Shown: positions 1 through 5,572, counted from the first letter of the stretch. The stretch is DNA of 6,677 nt from CAYZDV01 sp964477275 (GCA_964477275.1 CAYZDV010000109.1:1-6677), one strand, 5' to 3'. The notes: generated by a model not told the origin, from the sequence alone. Numbers and translations: made by a program.

Positions 1-82
1 CTTTGGCCAGAATGGAAAGACAGAGAAGCCATAAGACCGCCGGGCGGATGAGATCACGCTGTTTTTTTATGATTTCTGGGTA

Positions 83-176
<94 letters not shown>

Positions 177-199
177 GCAGCAGGCTGGAAACAGCTGTT

Positions 200-227
200 A
201 TTCTACCACGTTTTTCTCCGCAAGCAA
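200..227 (-). promoter_or_regulatory. Possible promoter of tRNA-Ser(GCU)
   Basis: On the minus strand there is a TAGAAT -10 box (200-205; 5 of 6 consensus positions). A weak TTGCTT (222-227; only TTG conserved) lies upstream at 16-bp spacing. The predicted start is near 193, giving a tRNA precursor leader of about 17 nt. The -10 element is good and the -35 is poor, so read-through from the upstream serine tRNA is an alternative source of transcription. Confidence 0.4.
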
Positions 228-277
228 ATCTATTCGGGCCTGGCGATCGACCGGAATCTCTTCCAGCTTAGTGCGGG

Positions 278-323
278 TAAAATACACGGGAACGGAAGAA
301 GCGACCTTGATCCGTGTATTTTA
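278..323. repeat. 12-bp perfect inverted repeat between the two tRNA-Ser genes
   Basis: The arm TAAAATACACGG (278-289) is exactly mirrored by CCGTGTATTTTA (312-323) across a 22-nt loop. It lies in the 250-nt spacer between the tRNAs, which holds no convincing gene. The half-A/T, half-G/C arms could act as a weak bidirectional terminator or an RNA processing hairpin, or be a protein-binding dyad. No clean T-tract follows on either strand, so its role is not settled. Confidence 0.5.
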
Positions 324-426
324 GTCTTAAGATTACCCATACAAAATGGAAGAGAACCCTCTTTTGTTTCATCAGAAGCGCACAAAGCAGAGGCTGAGGA
401 GCGAGAAAACCGGGAGAAAGGCTGAA

Positions 427-513
427 CGGAGGGAGAGGGATTCGAACCCCCGTTCCGGTTGCCCGGAAAGCGGTTTTCAAGACCGCCGCCTTCAACCACT
501 CGGCCATCCCTCC
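427..513 (-). tRNA. tRNA-Ser, anticodon UGA (no encoded CCA)
   Basis: The minus strand folds as a class II tRNA. The acceptor arms are GGAGGGA (507-513) and TCCCTCC (428-434), with discriminator G at 427. The anticodon stem GCGGT/ACCGC encloses the loop CTTGAAA, so the anticodon is UGA (plus-strand 477-479), reading UCA and other UCN codons. The long variable arm is TTCCGG-GCAA-CCGGAA. The T arm carries the TTCGAAT loop (435-451). The next three transcript bases are TTC, so CCA must be added after transcription, unlike in its neighbour. It lies about 125 nt downstream of the serS stop codon, on the same strand. Confidence 0.97.
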
Positions 514-525
514 GCAGGGCTTCCT

Positions 526-554
526 ATTTTACCCTGCCAGAGAGAAGCTCGCAA
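526..554 (-). promoter_or_regulatory. Promoter of tRNA-Ser(UGA)
   Basis: On the minus strand TTGCGA (549-554; 4 of 6) is separated by 17 bp from TAAAAT (526-531; 5 of 6). The predicted start lies near 519, about 6 nt before the mature tRNA 5' end, which is plausible for a short RNase P substrate leader. The element overlaps an inverted repeat at 533-566. Confidence 0.55.
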
Positions 555-566
555 GCTCCTGGCAGG
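533..566. repeat. 8-bp inverted repeat overlapping the tRNA-Ser(UGA) promoter
   Basis: CCTGCCAG (533-540) is perfectly mirrored by CTGGCAGG (559-566). The 18-nt centre contains a small nested AGCT/AGCT pairing. The dyad covers the -35 box and spacer of the predicted tRNA promoter, so it could be an operator. Alternatively, in a serS read-through transcript it could be a 3' hairpin. No T-run follows, so it is not a typical terminator. Confidence 0.4.
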
Positions 567-591
567 AGTGCTCAGGAAGCGAGAGCGTTTC

Positions 592-617
592 AAAAACTTT
601 TCCTCTCTTGCCAGAGG
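592..617 (-). terminator. Weak intrinsic terminator candidate after serS
   Basis: About 20 nt past the serS stop the minus strand reads CCTCT-GGCAAG-AGAGG (602-617), then AAAAG, then five Ts (592-596). The 5-bp stem is short and the T-run is displaced from it, so it is at best a leaky terminator. Read-through into the tRNA genes would then be possible. Confidence 0.35.
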
Positions 618-637
618 TTAACCCGGAAAGGGATGGC

Positions 638-1909
638 TCAGGTGATTCTTTCCAGGCCGTCCATGTAGGGCCGCAGCGCCTCGGGAATGAGGACAGAGCC
701 GTCCTCCTGCTGGCAGCTCTCCAGCAGGGCGCTGAGCGTGCGGCCGATGGCCACCCCGGATCCGTTGAGAGTGTGGACAAACTCGAGCCGCTTTTTCTCT
801 CCCCTCCGCAGGCGAATGGACGCCCTTCTCGCCTGAAAATCCTCGCAGTTGGTGCAGGAGGAAATCTCCATGTATTTCTTCCGGTGCGGCATCCAGAGCT
901 CCAGGTCATGGGTCTTGGCGCCGGCAAAGCCCAGGTCCGCCGTGCAGAGAACCACCACCCGGTAGTGAAGCCCCAGCCTTTTCAGAACTTCCTCCGCATC
1001 CAGGGTCATCTTCTCCAGTTCCTGGTAGGAGTTCTCAGGAAGGGAAAATGTCATTAGCTCGACCTTGTTGAACTGGTGCTGGCGGATCAGGCCCCGGATG
1101 TCTTTCCCGTACGACCCGGCCTCCCGTCTGAAGCACGGCGTATAGGCAACATATCTTCTGGGAAGGGAATCCGCTTCCAGAATTTCATCCTGGTGGAGAT
1201 TGGTCAGCGGAACCTCTGCCGTGGGGATCAAGTACCAGTGATATCCCCGCAGCTTGAAAAGGTCGCTTTCAAACTTGGGCAGGTTGCCGGTTCCCAGCAG
1301 GCTTTTCTCGTTGGCCACGAAAGGCGGAATCACTTCTTCATACCCTCTTTCCCTGGTGTGGACGTCCAGCATGAAGTTGATCAGAGCTCTCTCCAGCCTG
1401 GCGCCAGCACCGAGATACACGGCAAACCGCGACCCGACAATCTTGGCCGCCCGCTCAAAATCCAGGATTCCCAGCCGGGTTCCAATCTCCCAGTGGGGTC
1501 GGGGAGGAAAACGGAATTTTGGTTTTTCACCGAATCTCCTGATTTCCACGTTGTCTTCAGAGCTTTTTCCCTCGGGAACAGACAGGTGAGGAACGTTGGG
1601 GATGGAGAGAAGAATCTGACCCAGCTTCTCCTCGACCTCTCTTATTTTCTCTTCCAGGCGCCTGATCTTCGCGGAGACTTTTTTCATCTCTTTGATGAGG
1701 GAGGCGGTGTCTTCACCGGCTTTTTTCTTTCGGGCGATACGCCGGGAGGCCTGGTTCTGTTCGTGGCGGAGGCTTTCCACATTCATCAGATAATCTTTCT
1801 TTCGCTGAGAGAGCCTCAGAAAACCGTTCAGGCTGACCTCAAGGCCCCGGGCGGCCATTCTTTTTGCAATGAAATCAGCATGTTCCAGAATGAATTTGGG
1901 GTCCAGCAT
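638..1909 (-). CDS. serS: Seryl-tRNA synthetase (class II)
   Basis: Cytosolic enzyme that charges tRNA-Ser with serine using ATP. The 423-residue protein has normal family length. Residues about 28-100 form the Lys/Glu/Arg-rich antiparallel coiled-coil arm that grips the long variable arm of tRNA-Ser. The catalytic core follows: EVIPP in motif 1 (about 192), the serine-binding TAE (230-232), motif 2 including FRREAGSYGKD (260-270) and RQHQFNKVEL (276-285), and motif 3 NGSGVAIGR (382-390). I chose the MLDPKF start because it is the standard SerRS N-terminus. An in-frame upstream ATG (2014) would overlap the divergent gene and run through the promoter. There is no Shine-Dalgarno sequence, and a TGnTATAAT box lies 7 nt before the ATG, suggesting a leaderless mRNA. 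Two serine tRNA genes follow on the same strand. Confidence 0.97.
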   Translation of the reverse strand: MLDPKFILEHADFIAKRMAARGLEVSLNGFLRLSQRKKDYLMNVESLRHEQNQASRRIARKKKAGEDTASLIKEMKKVSAKIRRLEEKIREVEEKLGQILLSIPNVPHLSVPEGKSSEDNVEIRRFGEKPKFRFPPRPHWEIGTRLGILDFERAAKIVGSRFAVYLGAGARLERALINFMLDVHTRERGYEEVIPPFVANEKSLLGTGNLPKFESDLFKLRGYHWYLIPTAEVPLTNLHQDEILEADSLPRRYVAYTPCFRREAGSYGKDIRGLIRQHQFNKVELMTFSLPENSYQELEKMTLDAEEVLKRLGLHYRVVVLCTADLGFAGAKTHDLELWMPHRKKYMEISSCTNCEDFQARRASIRLRRGEKKRLEFVHTLNGSGVAIGRTLSALLESCQQEDGSVLIPEALRPYMDGLERIT

Positions 1910-1916
1910 GCCGCAG

Positions 1917-1945
1917 ATTATAGCACAAGTTCGAGCCTTTGAAAA
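1917..1945 (-). promoter_or_regulatory. serS promoter, extended -10, predicted leaderless start
   Basis: The minus strand carries a perfect TATAAT (1917-1922) preceded by TGC, i.e. an extended -10 (TGnTATAAT). A TTTTCA -35 (1940-1945; 4 of 6) lies at 17-bp spacing. Only CTGCGGC separates the -10 from the ATG, so the usual start would be at or one base before the ATG. It stands back to back with the promoter of the divergent adenosyltransferase gene. Confidence 0.75.
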
Positions 1946-1954
1946 ATTCCCGTG

Positions 1955-1984
1955 TTGACGCCGGAGGGAAGATTCCCATATAGT
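1955..1984 (+). promoter_or_regulatory. Promoter of the cobO-zincin-aldolase-reductase run, predicted leaderless
   Basis: TTGACG (1955-1960; 5 of 6) is followed after 18 bp by TATAGT (1979-1984; 5 of 6). The expected start is A1991 and the ATG is at 1992, so the first gene would have at most a one-base leader. An AAGGA sits at 1985-1989, but only 2 nt from the ATG, too close for normal ribosome binding. The two divergent -35 boxes are 9 bp apart. Confidence 0.7.
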
Positions 1985-1991
1985 AAGGACA

Positions 1992-2531
1992 ATGGACGAG
2001 AAGAGAAAGCTCAAAGGTTACATCCAGGTTTACACGGGAAACGGCAAGGGAAAGACCACAGCCGCTCTGGGCCTTGCTCTCAGGGCTGCCGGCTACGGGC
2101 AGGGGTCTTACATCGGGCAATTCCTCAAAGGCCATTTGTACGGCGAACTCATCTCCCTCGAGAAGCTTTCGCCGTTGATCAAAATCGAGCAGTTTGGACG
2201 GAAGGGTTTTATTCACGTCACCAGAAATCCAGATGAAGAAGACATCCGTCTGGCCAGGAAGGGACTCAAAAAATGTCGGGAAGCGATGCTCTCCGGCAAA
2301 TACCGCCTCATCATCCTCGATGAAATCAACGTTGCCGTTTATTTCCATCTTCTGACTGAGAAAGAAGTCCTCGAATTTCTGGAACAAAAACCCGAAAACG
2401 TCGAAATCATCCTCACCGGAAGGTATGCCCCGTCGTCTTTCCTGAAAAAAGCAGACCTTATTACCGAGATGAAGGAGAAAAAGCATTATTATAAAAAAGG
2501 CGTGATGGCCCGGGAGGGGATAGAAAAATAG
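1992..2531 (+). CDS. cobO: ATP:corrinoid (cob(I)alamin) adenosyltransferase, CobO/BtuR/CobA type
   Basis: Transfers the 5'-deoxyadenosyl group of ATP to Co(I) corrinoid, giving the coenzyme form of B12 in synthesis or salvage; cytosolic. The 179-residue protein has usual length. The P-loop GNGKGKTT is at 16-23, in the reversed orientation of this family that binds the ATP triphosphate. QFLKG (43-47) follows. The Walker B-like LIILDEIN is at 106-113 and the TGR turn at 142-144. The C-terminal signature ADLITEM...KKGVMAREGIEK (154-179) matches the family end. No other cobalamin gene is in the window, so salvage or supply of a B12 enzyme elsewhere is an inference. It appears to lead a four-gene run. 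I assign the family with confidence; the symbol follows the CobO/CobA naming. Confidence 0.93.
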   Translation: MDEKRKLKGYIQVYTGNGKGKTTAALGLALRAAGYGQGSYIGQFLKGHLYGELISLEKLSPLIKIEQFGRKGFIHVTRNPDEEDIRLARKGLKKCREAMLSGKYRLIILDEINVAVYFHLLTEKEVLEFLEQKPENVEIILTGRYAPSSFLKKADLITEMKEKKHYYKKGVMAREGIEK

Positions 2532-2559
2532 CCGTTTCGAGGATGGGGAAAGTTCTCCC

Positions 2560-2928
2560 ATGAACAGAGAAAAATTTGAGAAACTCGTCGAAGAGGCGCT
2601 GAAGGAAATTCCGAGAAAATTCAAAAAATACATCCATAATCTGGCGGTGATTGTCGAGGATTACCCGCCGAAGGACTCCTTCGGTCGCTCAGGGCGACCT
2701 CCTGTTCGCTTTATCCTGGGGCAGTACCACGGCGTCCCTTTTAAACACAGGGGGCCTTACTACGGGAATCTCCCGCCCGATGTCATCACCATCTATCAAA
2801 AACCCATCGAAAATATCTGCTCTCAGGAATCGGAGATCAAGAAGAAAGTCAAAGAAGTCCTCCTCCATGAGATCGGCCACTACTTCGGGCTGAGTGAAGA
2901 AGAACTCGAAGATATCGAAGGGTGGTGA
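2560..2928 (+). CDS. Small zincin-type metallopeptidase family protein (Zincin_1/DUF1025-like)
   Basis: A 122-residue soluble protein whose C-terminal HEIGHYFGLSEEEL (103-116) is the extended HExxHxxG zinc site of the Zincin_1 family. H103 and H107 would bind zinc with E104 as catalytic base. Family landmarks upstream include the VIVEDYPP strand (30-37), LGQYHGVP (53-60) and the YYGNLPPDVITIYQKPIE segment (67-84). There is no signal peptide or membrane segment. Peptidase activity is inferred; the natural substrates of the family are poorly known. It starts 28 nt after the adenosyltransferase stop. Its ribosome-binding site is poor: a GAGGA lies about 16 nt upstream, and a GGGA/TCCC hairpin touches the start. 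Codons for residues 37-47 consist of two palindromes (see the repeat entry), which makes the DSFGRSGRPP stretch unusual. Confidence 0.85.
   Translation: MNREKFEKLVEEALKEIPRKFKKYIHNLAVIVEDYPPKDSFGRSGRPPVRFILGQYHGVPFKHRGPYYGNLPPDVITIYQKPIENICSQESEIKKKVKEVLLHEIGHYFGLSEEELEDIEGW
2668..2699. repeat. Two overlapping perfect palindromes inside the zincin gene
   Basis: CCGAAGGA (2668-2675) and TCCTTCGG (2677-2684) are mirrored around one base. GGTCGC (2683-2688) and GCGACC (2694-2699) are mirrored around TCAGG, and the two units share GG. Together they form 32 nt of almost pure dyad symmetry in a coding region and encode part of DSFGRSGRPP. This is the look of a REP-like or palindromic element absorbed in frame, but only one copy is in this window. 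Confidence 0.55.
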
Positions 2929-2932
2929 TGGG

Positions 2933-2972
2933 CCGGAATTCGTTTTCTGCCGCCGTTCAAATCCGGTTTTTT
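2933..2972 (+). terminator. Possible weak terminator/attenuator between zincin and aldolase genes
   Basis: CCGGA (2933-2937) can pair with TCCGG (2962-2966), immediately followed by six Ts (2967-2972). The stem is only 5 bp and the loop is 24 nt, so termination would be inefficient. It lies in the 68-nt gap, the largest in the run, and might lower expression of the two downstream genes. Confidence 0.25.
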
Positions 2973-2996
2973 ATCCTCAATTAAGGAGAGATTGGA

Positions 2997-3890
2997 ATGT
3001 CGGAGACATATGAAGGTGTGTTTGCTGCTCTGACGGCACCCTTCAGCGGAGAGGAAATATCCGTTGAAAAATTCAGGGACAACATTATCCGCTACAATTC
3101 GTTTGAGCTGGCAGGCTATGTAGTCCTGGGCTCCACCGGAGAGAGCGTCCACCTCTCAGACGATGAATCGGAAAGGCTGGTCCGCACTGCCGTGGAAGCC
3201 AGATCGTCCGGGAAAAAAATCATCGTGGGCACGGCCAGAGAATCCACCAGGGCGACCCTCGAATTCACCAACAGAATGGCTGCGCTTGGAGTTGATGCTG
3301 CCCTCATCCGCACTCCCAGCTATTTCAAATCCAGAATGGACGATGAGGCACTCACAAAGCATTATCTGACCATCGCAGACAGGTCCGGAATCCCGGTTTT
3401 CATTTATCACATTCCAGGAAACACAGGAATCTCCATCGGCCCGGAGCTTCTCTGCAAGCTCTCCTCCCATCCCAACATCGCCGGAATCAAGGACAGCTCG
3501 GGAAACCTCGACTTCCTGGGAGAAGTCATTCCCCTCCTCCCCTCCCGTTTCCACTTCCTTCTCGGCGCAGGAAGCGTCTTCCTCCAGGGACTTTTCCTCG
3601 GAGCCAGGGGCGGCATTCTTGCTCTGGCCGCGGCAGTGCCCGGAAAATGTGTCAGGCTCTATGAATTGTTTGTGAAAAAAAAGCTCGATGAAGCGCTCAA
3701 ACTGCAGCTTAAACTCATTCCCCTCAACAAGGCCATCATCCAGACCTTCGGCATTCCCGGACTCAAATACGCGCTTGACCGGCTCGGCTATTATGGAGGG
3801 CCTCCCCGGCTGCCTCTCCTGCCTCTCCACCAGAAGGGACAGAAAGTTATGGATAAAATTCTGAGCCAGTTGGGGCTCGTGAAGAATTGA
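2997..3890 (+). CDS. Class I aldolase of the DHDPS/NAL superfamily, 4-hydroxy-2-oxoglutarate aldolase (HOGA1)-like
   Basis: A TIM-barrel Schiff-base lyase of 297 residues. The superfamily motif GSTGE is at 45-49, the catalytic Tyr is Y137 in YHIPGNTG, and the Schiff-base Lys is K165 in GIKDSSG. DapA has an Arg in YNVPGRTG that holds the aspartate-semialdehyde carboxylate; here the place is Asn (N142), as in HOGA1 (PANTG). The run GTARESTRATLEFTNRMAALG (from 78) and the C-terminal FGIPGLK...GYYGGPPR (251-271) also resemble the human enzyme as I remember it. The likely reaction is cleavage of a 4-hydroxy-2-oxoacid to pyruvate plus glyoxylate or another aldehyde. Another 2-keto-3-deoxy-acid aldolase remains possible, and true DHDPS is unlikely. 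A strong AAGGAG (2983-2988) sits 8 nt before the ATG. The reductase gene follows after 19 nt, so the two are probably co-transcribed. Confidence 0.85.
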   Translation: MSETYEGVFAALTAPFSGEEISVEKFRDNIIRYNSFELAGYVVLGSTGESVHLSDDESERLVRTAVEARSSGKKIIVGTARESTRATLEFTNRMAALGVDAALIRTPSYFKSRMDDEALTKHYLTIADRSGIPVFIYHIPGNTGISIGPELLCKLSSHPNIAGIKDSSGNLDFLGEVIPLLPSRFHFLLGAGSVFLQGLFLGARGGILALAAAVPGKCVRLYELFVKKKLDEALKLQLKLIPLNKAIIQTFGIPGLKYALDRLGYYGGPPRLPLLPLHQKGQKVMDKILSQLGLVKN

Positions 3891-3909
3891 ACATCACAGG
3901 GATTGAAAA

Positions 3910-5151
3910 ATGAAAAGAGAGAGACCATTTTTTAAAGAGGAGCCGGGCCGCCGGGCTTTCCTGAAAAAGATGGCCATTGGGGCTCTGTCCGCCTCGCTCA
4001 CGGGCACAAAGCTTTTCCCCGGGGAGGAAGGTTCAATTGAGCGCGTGAAGAAAGGCGGGATGTTCTACCGCCGGCTGGGAAGGACAAACCTCATGGTCTC
4101 TGAAATCTCCCTGGGAAGCAGCCCCCTTCCAGAGAGGGCCATCCTCCTTCAGGCCATCGAACGGGGAGTCAACTATATCGACACCTCCCATTCCTACATG
4201 AACGGCAACGCCGAGCGTCAGATCGGCCGTCTCTTCAAGGAGCTGGGCCGGGAATGCGTCTCTGTGGGAACAAAATTTCACCTCAGAGGAAACTGGAACG
4301 AAAACACCATCATCCATTCTGTCAACGAAAGCCTGGAGAGGATGCAGACTGATTATGTGGACGTCCTTCTCATTCACGGGGCCGCTGAGGAAAAGCACCT
4401 GGACGACGAGCGCGTCCTGGAAGCGTTCCAGAAGTTGAAAAAAGAAGGTAAATACCGGTTCAAAGGGCTCTCCTGCCATTCCAACCATCACCGAATTGTG
4501 AAAAAAGCCGCGGAGTGCGGCCACTATGACATGATCCAGCTGGGGTACAACGTCTTCGACATCCAGCCCGCTGAAAAAGACATTCAGACCTATGACGATT
4601 ATCTGGGCCAGAGCGGTATCCGTCACCTGATTGAGCTTTCGCGGTCAAAAGACATGGGTGTGGTGGCCATGAAAACGCTCAAGGTCGGGGGAAGGAGGCA
4701 GAACCTGGAGAGATACCGGACGGGAACGACTTCTCTCTTCCAGGCCATGCTCAAATGGGCGCTGGAGAACAGGAACATCTCTTCAGCGGTCATAGAGATT
4801 CTGACCTTCCAGGAACTGGAAGAAGACCTGGGTGCGGTGGGAAGCGATCTGACAGCGGCCGAAAGAAGAAACCTGCTGCGGTTTGTCGCCGAGAATTCTT
4901 CAGACTACTGCCACATGTGCGGTCTTTGCCAGGAGAATTGTCCTCAGCATATCCAGACGACAACCATCCTTCGTTATCTCACTTATTTCGAAAGCTACGG
5001 AAAGACCGAATTCGCCAGAACATCCTATTCCCGGTTGAAACGAGAGGAGACCGCTGCGGCCTGCCGGAGCTGTGAAGCCTGCGAGAAGGCCTGTCCTTAC
5101 GGCATGTCTGTCCGGAAAAAAATCCGGGACGCCCACCTGCTCCTCGGCTGA
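3910..5151 (+). CDS. Tat-signal aldo/keto reductase with C-terminal 2x[4Fe-4S] ferredoxin-like domain
   Basis: A 413-residue oxidoreductase. GRRAFLKK (13-20) followed by hydrophobic MAIGALSASL (21-30) is a twin-arginine signal, with no clear AxA cleavage site. The aldo/keto reductase barrel starts at MFYRRLGRTNLMVSEISLG (51-69). The catalytic tetrad is D91 and Y96 (IDTSHSY), K122 (GTKF) and H156 (LLIHG). The C-terminal part has two CxxCxxCxxxCP motifs, C334/337/340/344 and C385/388/391/395, expected to bind two [4Fe-4S] clusters, so electrons may pass to or from a partner rather than only NAD(P)H. The substrate is unknown. AGGGA (3898-3902) lies 7 nt before the ATG. It closes the four-gene run and converges on the SRP RNA gene, whose 3' end is 39 nt past the stop. 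Confidence 0.92.
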   Translation: MKRERPFFKEEPGRRAFLKKMAIGALSASLTGTKLFPGEEGSIERVKKGGMFYRRLGRTNLMVSEISLGSSPLPERAILLQAIERGVNYIDTSHSYMNGNAERQIGRLFKELGRECVSVGTKFHLRGNWNENTIIHSVNESLERMQTDYVDVLLIHGAAEEKHLDDERVLEAFQKLKKEGKYRFKGLSCHSNHHRIVKKAAECGHYDMIQLGYNVFDIQPAEKDIQTYDDYLGQSGIRHLIELSRSKDMGVVAMKTLKVGGRRQNLERYRTGTTSLFQAMLKWALENRNISSAVIEILTFQELEEDLGAVGSDLTAAERRNLLRFVAENSSDYCHMCGLCQENCPQHIQTTTILRYLTYFESYGKTEFARTSYSRLKREETAAACRSCEACEKACPYGMSVRKKIRDAHLLLG

Positions 5152-5185
5152 CTGAAAACGATCCACCATGTGGGAGCCAAACATC

Positions 5186-5190
5186 AAAAA
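5186..5190 (-). terminator. T-tract directly after SRP RNA helix 1
   Basis: On the minus strand the last helix 1 strand GCACGGTC (5191-5198) runs straight into TTTTT. With GACCGTGC at the RNA 5' end as pairing partner, this resembles intrinsic termination driven by closing the long SRP RNA rod. The T-tract can also extend helix 1 by a few A-U and G-U pairs with the leader (5463-5466). Confidence 0.4.
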
Positions 5191-5462
5191 GACCGTGCAC
5201 CCTGCTCCGACTGAACTTTCCCTGCGTTGTCCAGGCAGTTAGCTCTGGGAAGGCTTTTCTGCAGCACAAGAAGCTGCTCTGCTGCCGCTGCTACCTCCCG
5301 GTCCTGACGGGGTTCACAGAGAGCTCTTTGCACAGGACCCTCACCGTCAACACCACTTACCTGGATACAGTCCAGAAAAAGCCGAGCCTCGGCAGGGAAT
5401 TCGACCCCACTGTAGCGGATTGTGGGTGACAGGGCACCGCTAGCTCCCCATCTAGCACGGTC
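5191..5462 (-). ncRNA. ffs: Signal recognition particle RNA, long bacterial type with Alu domain
   Basis: RNA scaffold of the SRP, which binds Ffh and pauses or targets nascent membrane and secreted proteins. The minus strand closely follows the Bacillus-type long SRP RNA. The ends GACCGTGC (5455-5462) and GCACGGTC (5191-5198) form helix 1. The Alu-domain signature GCGGTGCCCTGT (5429-5440) contains a UGUNR match (UGUCA) and is followed by helix 4, CCCAC/GTGGG (5422-5426 with 5406-5410), whose loop contains AATCCGCTA. GGTGTTGACGG and the S domain follow, with CAGGACCGGGAGGTAGCAGC as the helix 8 hairpin. The 3' Alu strand contains GAGCTAACTGC. The predicted length of about 272 nt is close to the 271 nt of B. 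subtilis scRNA. The helix 8 tetraloop is GGGA instead of GGAA. Ends are set from helix 1, and a longer precursor is likely. Confidence 0.93.
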
Positions 5463-5543
5463 CTCTATTTTCTCTGGCAGCTTTTTCGCAAGTCAGCGCC
5501 TGCATCTCAAGAACAAAATCGCTCGATCCAGGCCCGAGAAAAA

Positions 5544-5572
5544 ATGCTATCGCCATCTCCCCAATTTGTCAA
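5544..5572 (-). promoter_or_regulatory. Promoter of the SRP RNA gene
   Basis: On the minus strand a perfect TTGACA (5567-5572) is followed after exactly 17 bp by TAGCAT (5544-5549; 4 of 6). The expected start is near 5537, about 75 nt before the mature RNA, which implies a precursor that is trimmed. No stronger promoter lies closer to the mature end. Confidence 0.6.

Noticed and set aside
1..32. Possible start of a further minus-strand gene (ATG at 32, MASLSFHSG...).
   Set aside because: Only about ten codons are visible and no ribosome-binding site precedes them, so it cannot be supported.
230..507. Minus-strand ORFs of 79-89 codons over the tRNA-Ser(UGA) gene and the spacer.
   Set aside because: They are translations of tRNA sequence and its flank, with no start signal or family resemblance.
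1910..2014. N-terminal extension of serS to an upstream ATG (35 extra residues).
   Set aside because: The extension would read through the promoter and into the divergent adenosyltransferase gene, and it has no SerRS-like sequence. MLDPKF is the typical family start.
5376..5393. Apparent minus-strand intrinsic terminator GCCGAGGCTCGGC followed by TTTTT.
   Set aside because: It lies inside the SRP RNA, at the point where the Alu domain passes into the long helix. It is part of the RNA fold, and the conserved S domain continues downstream of it.
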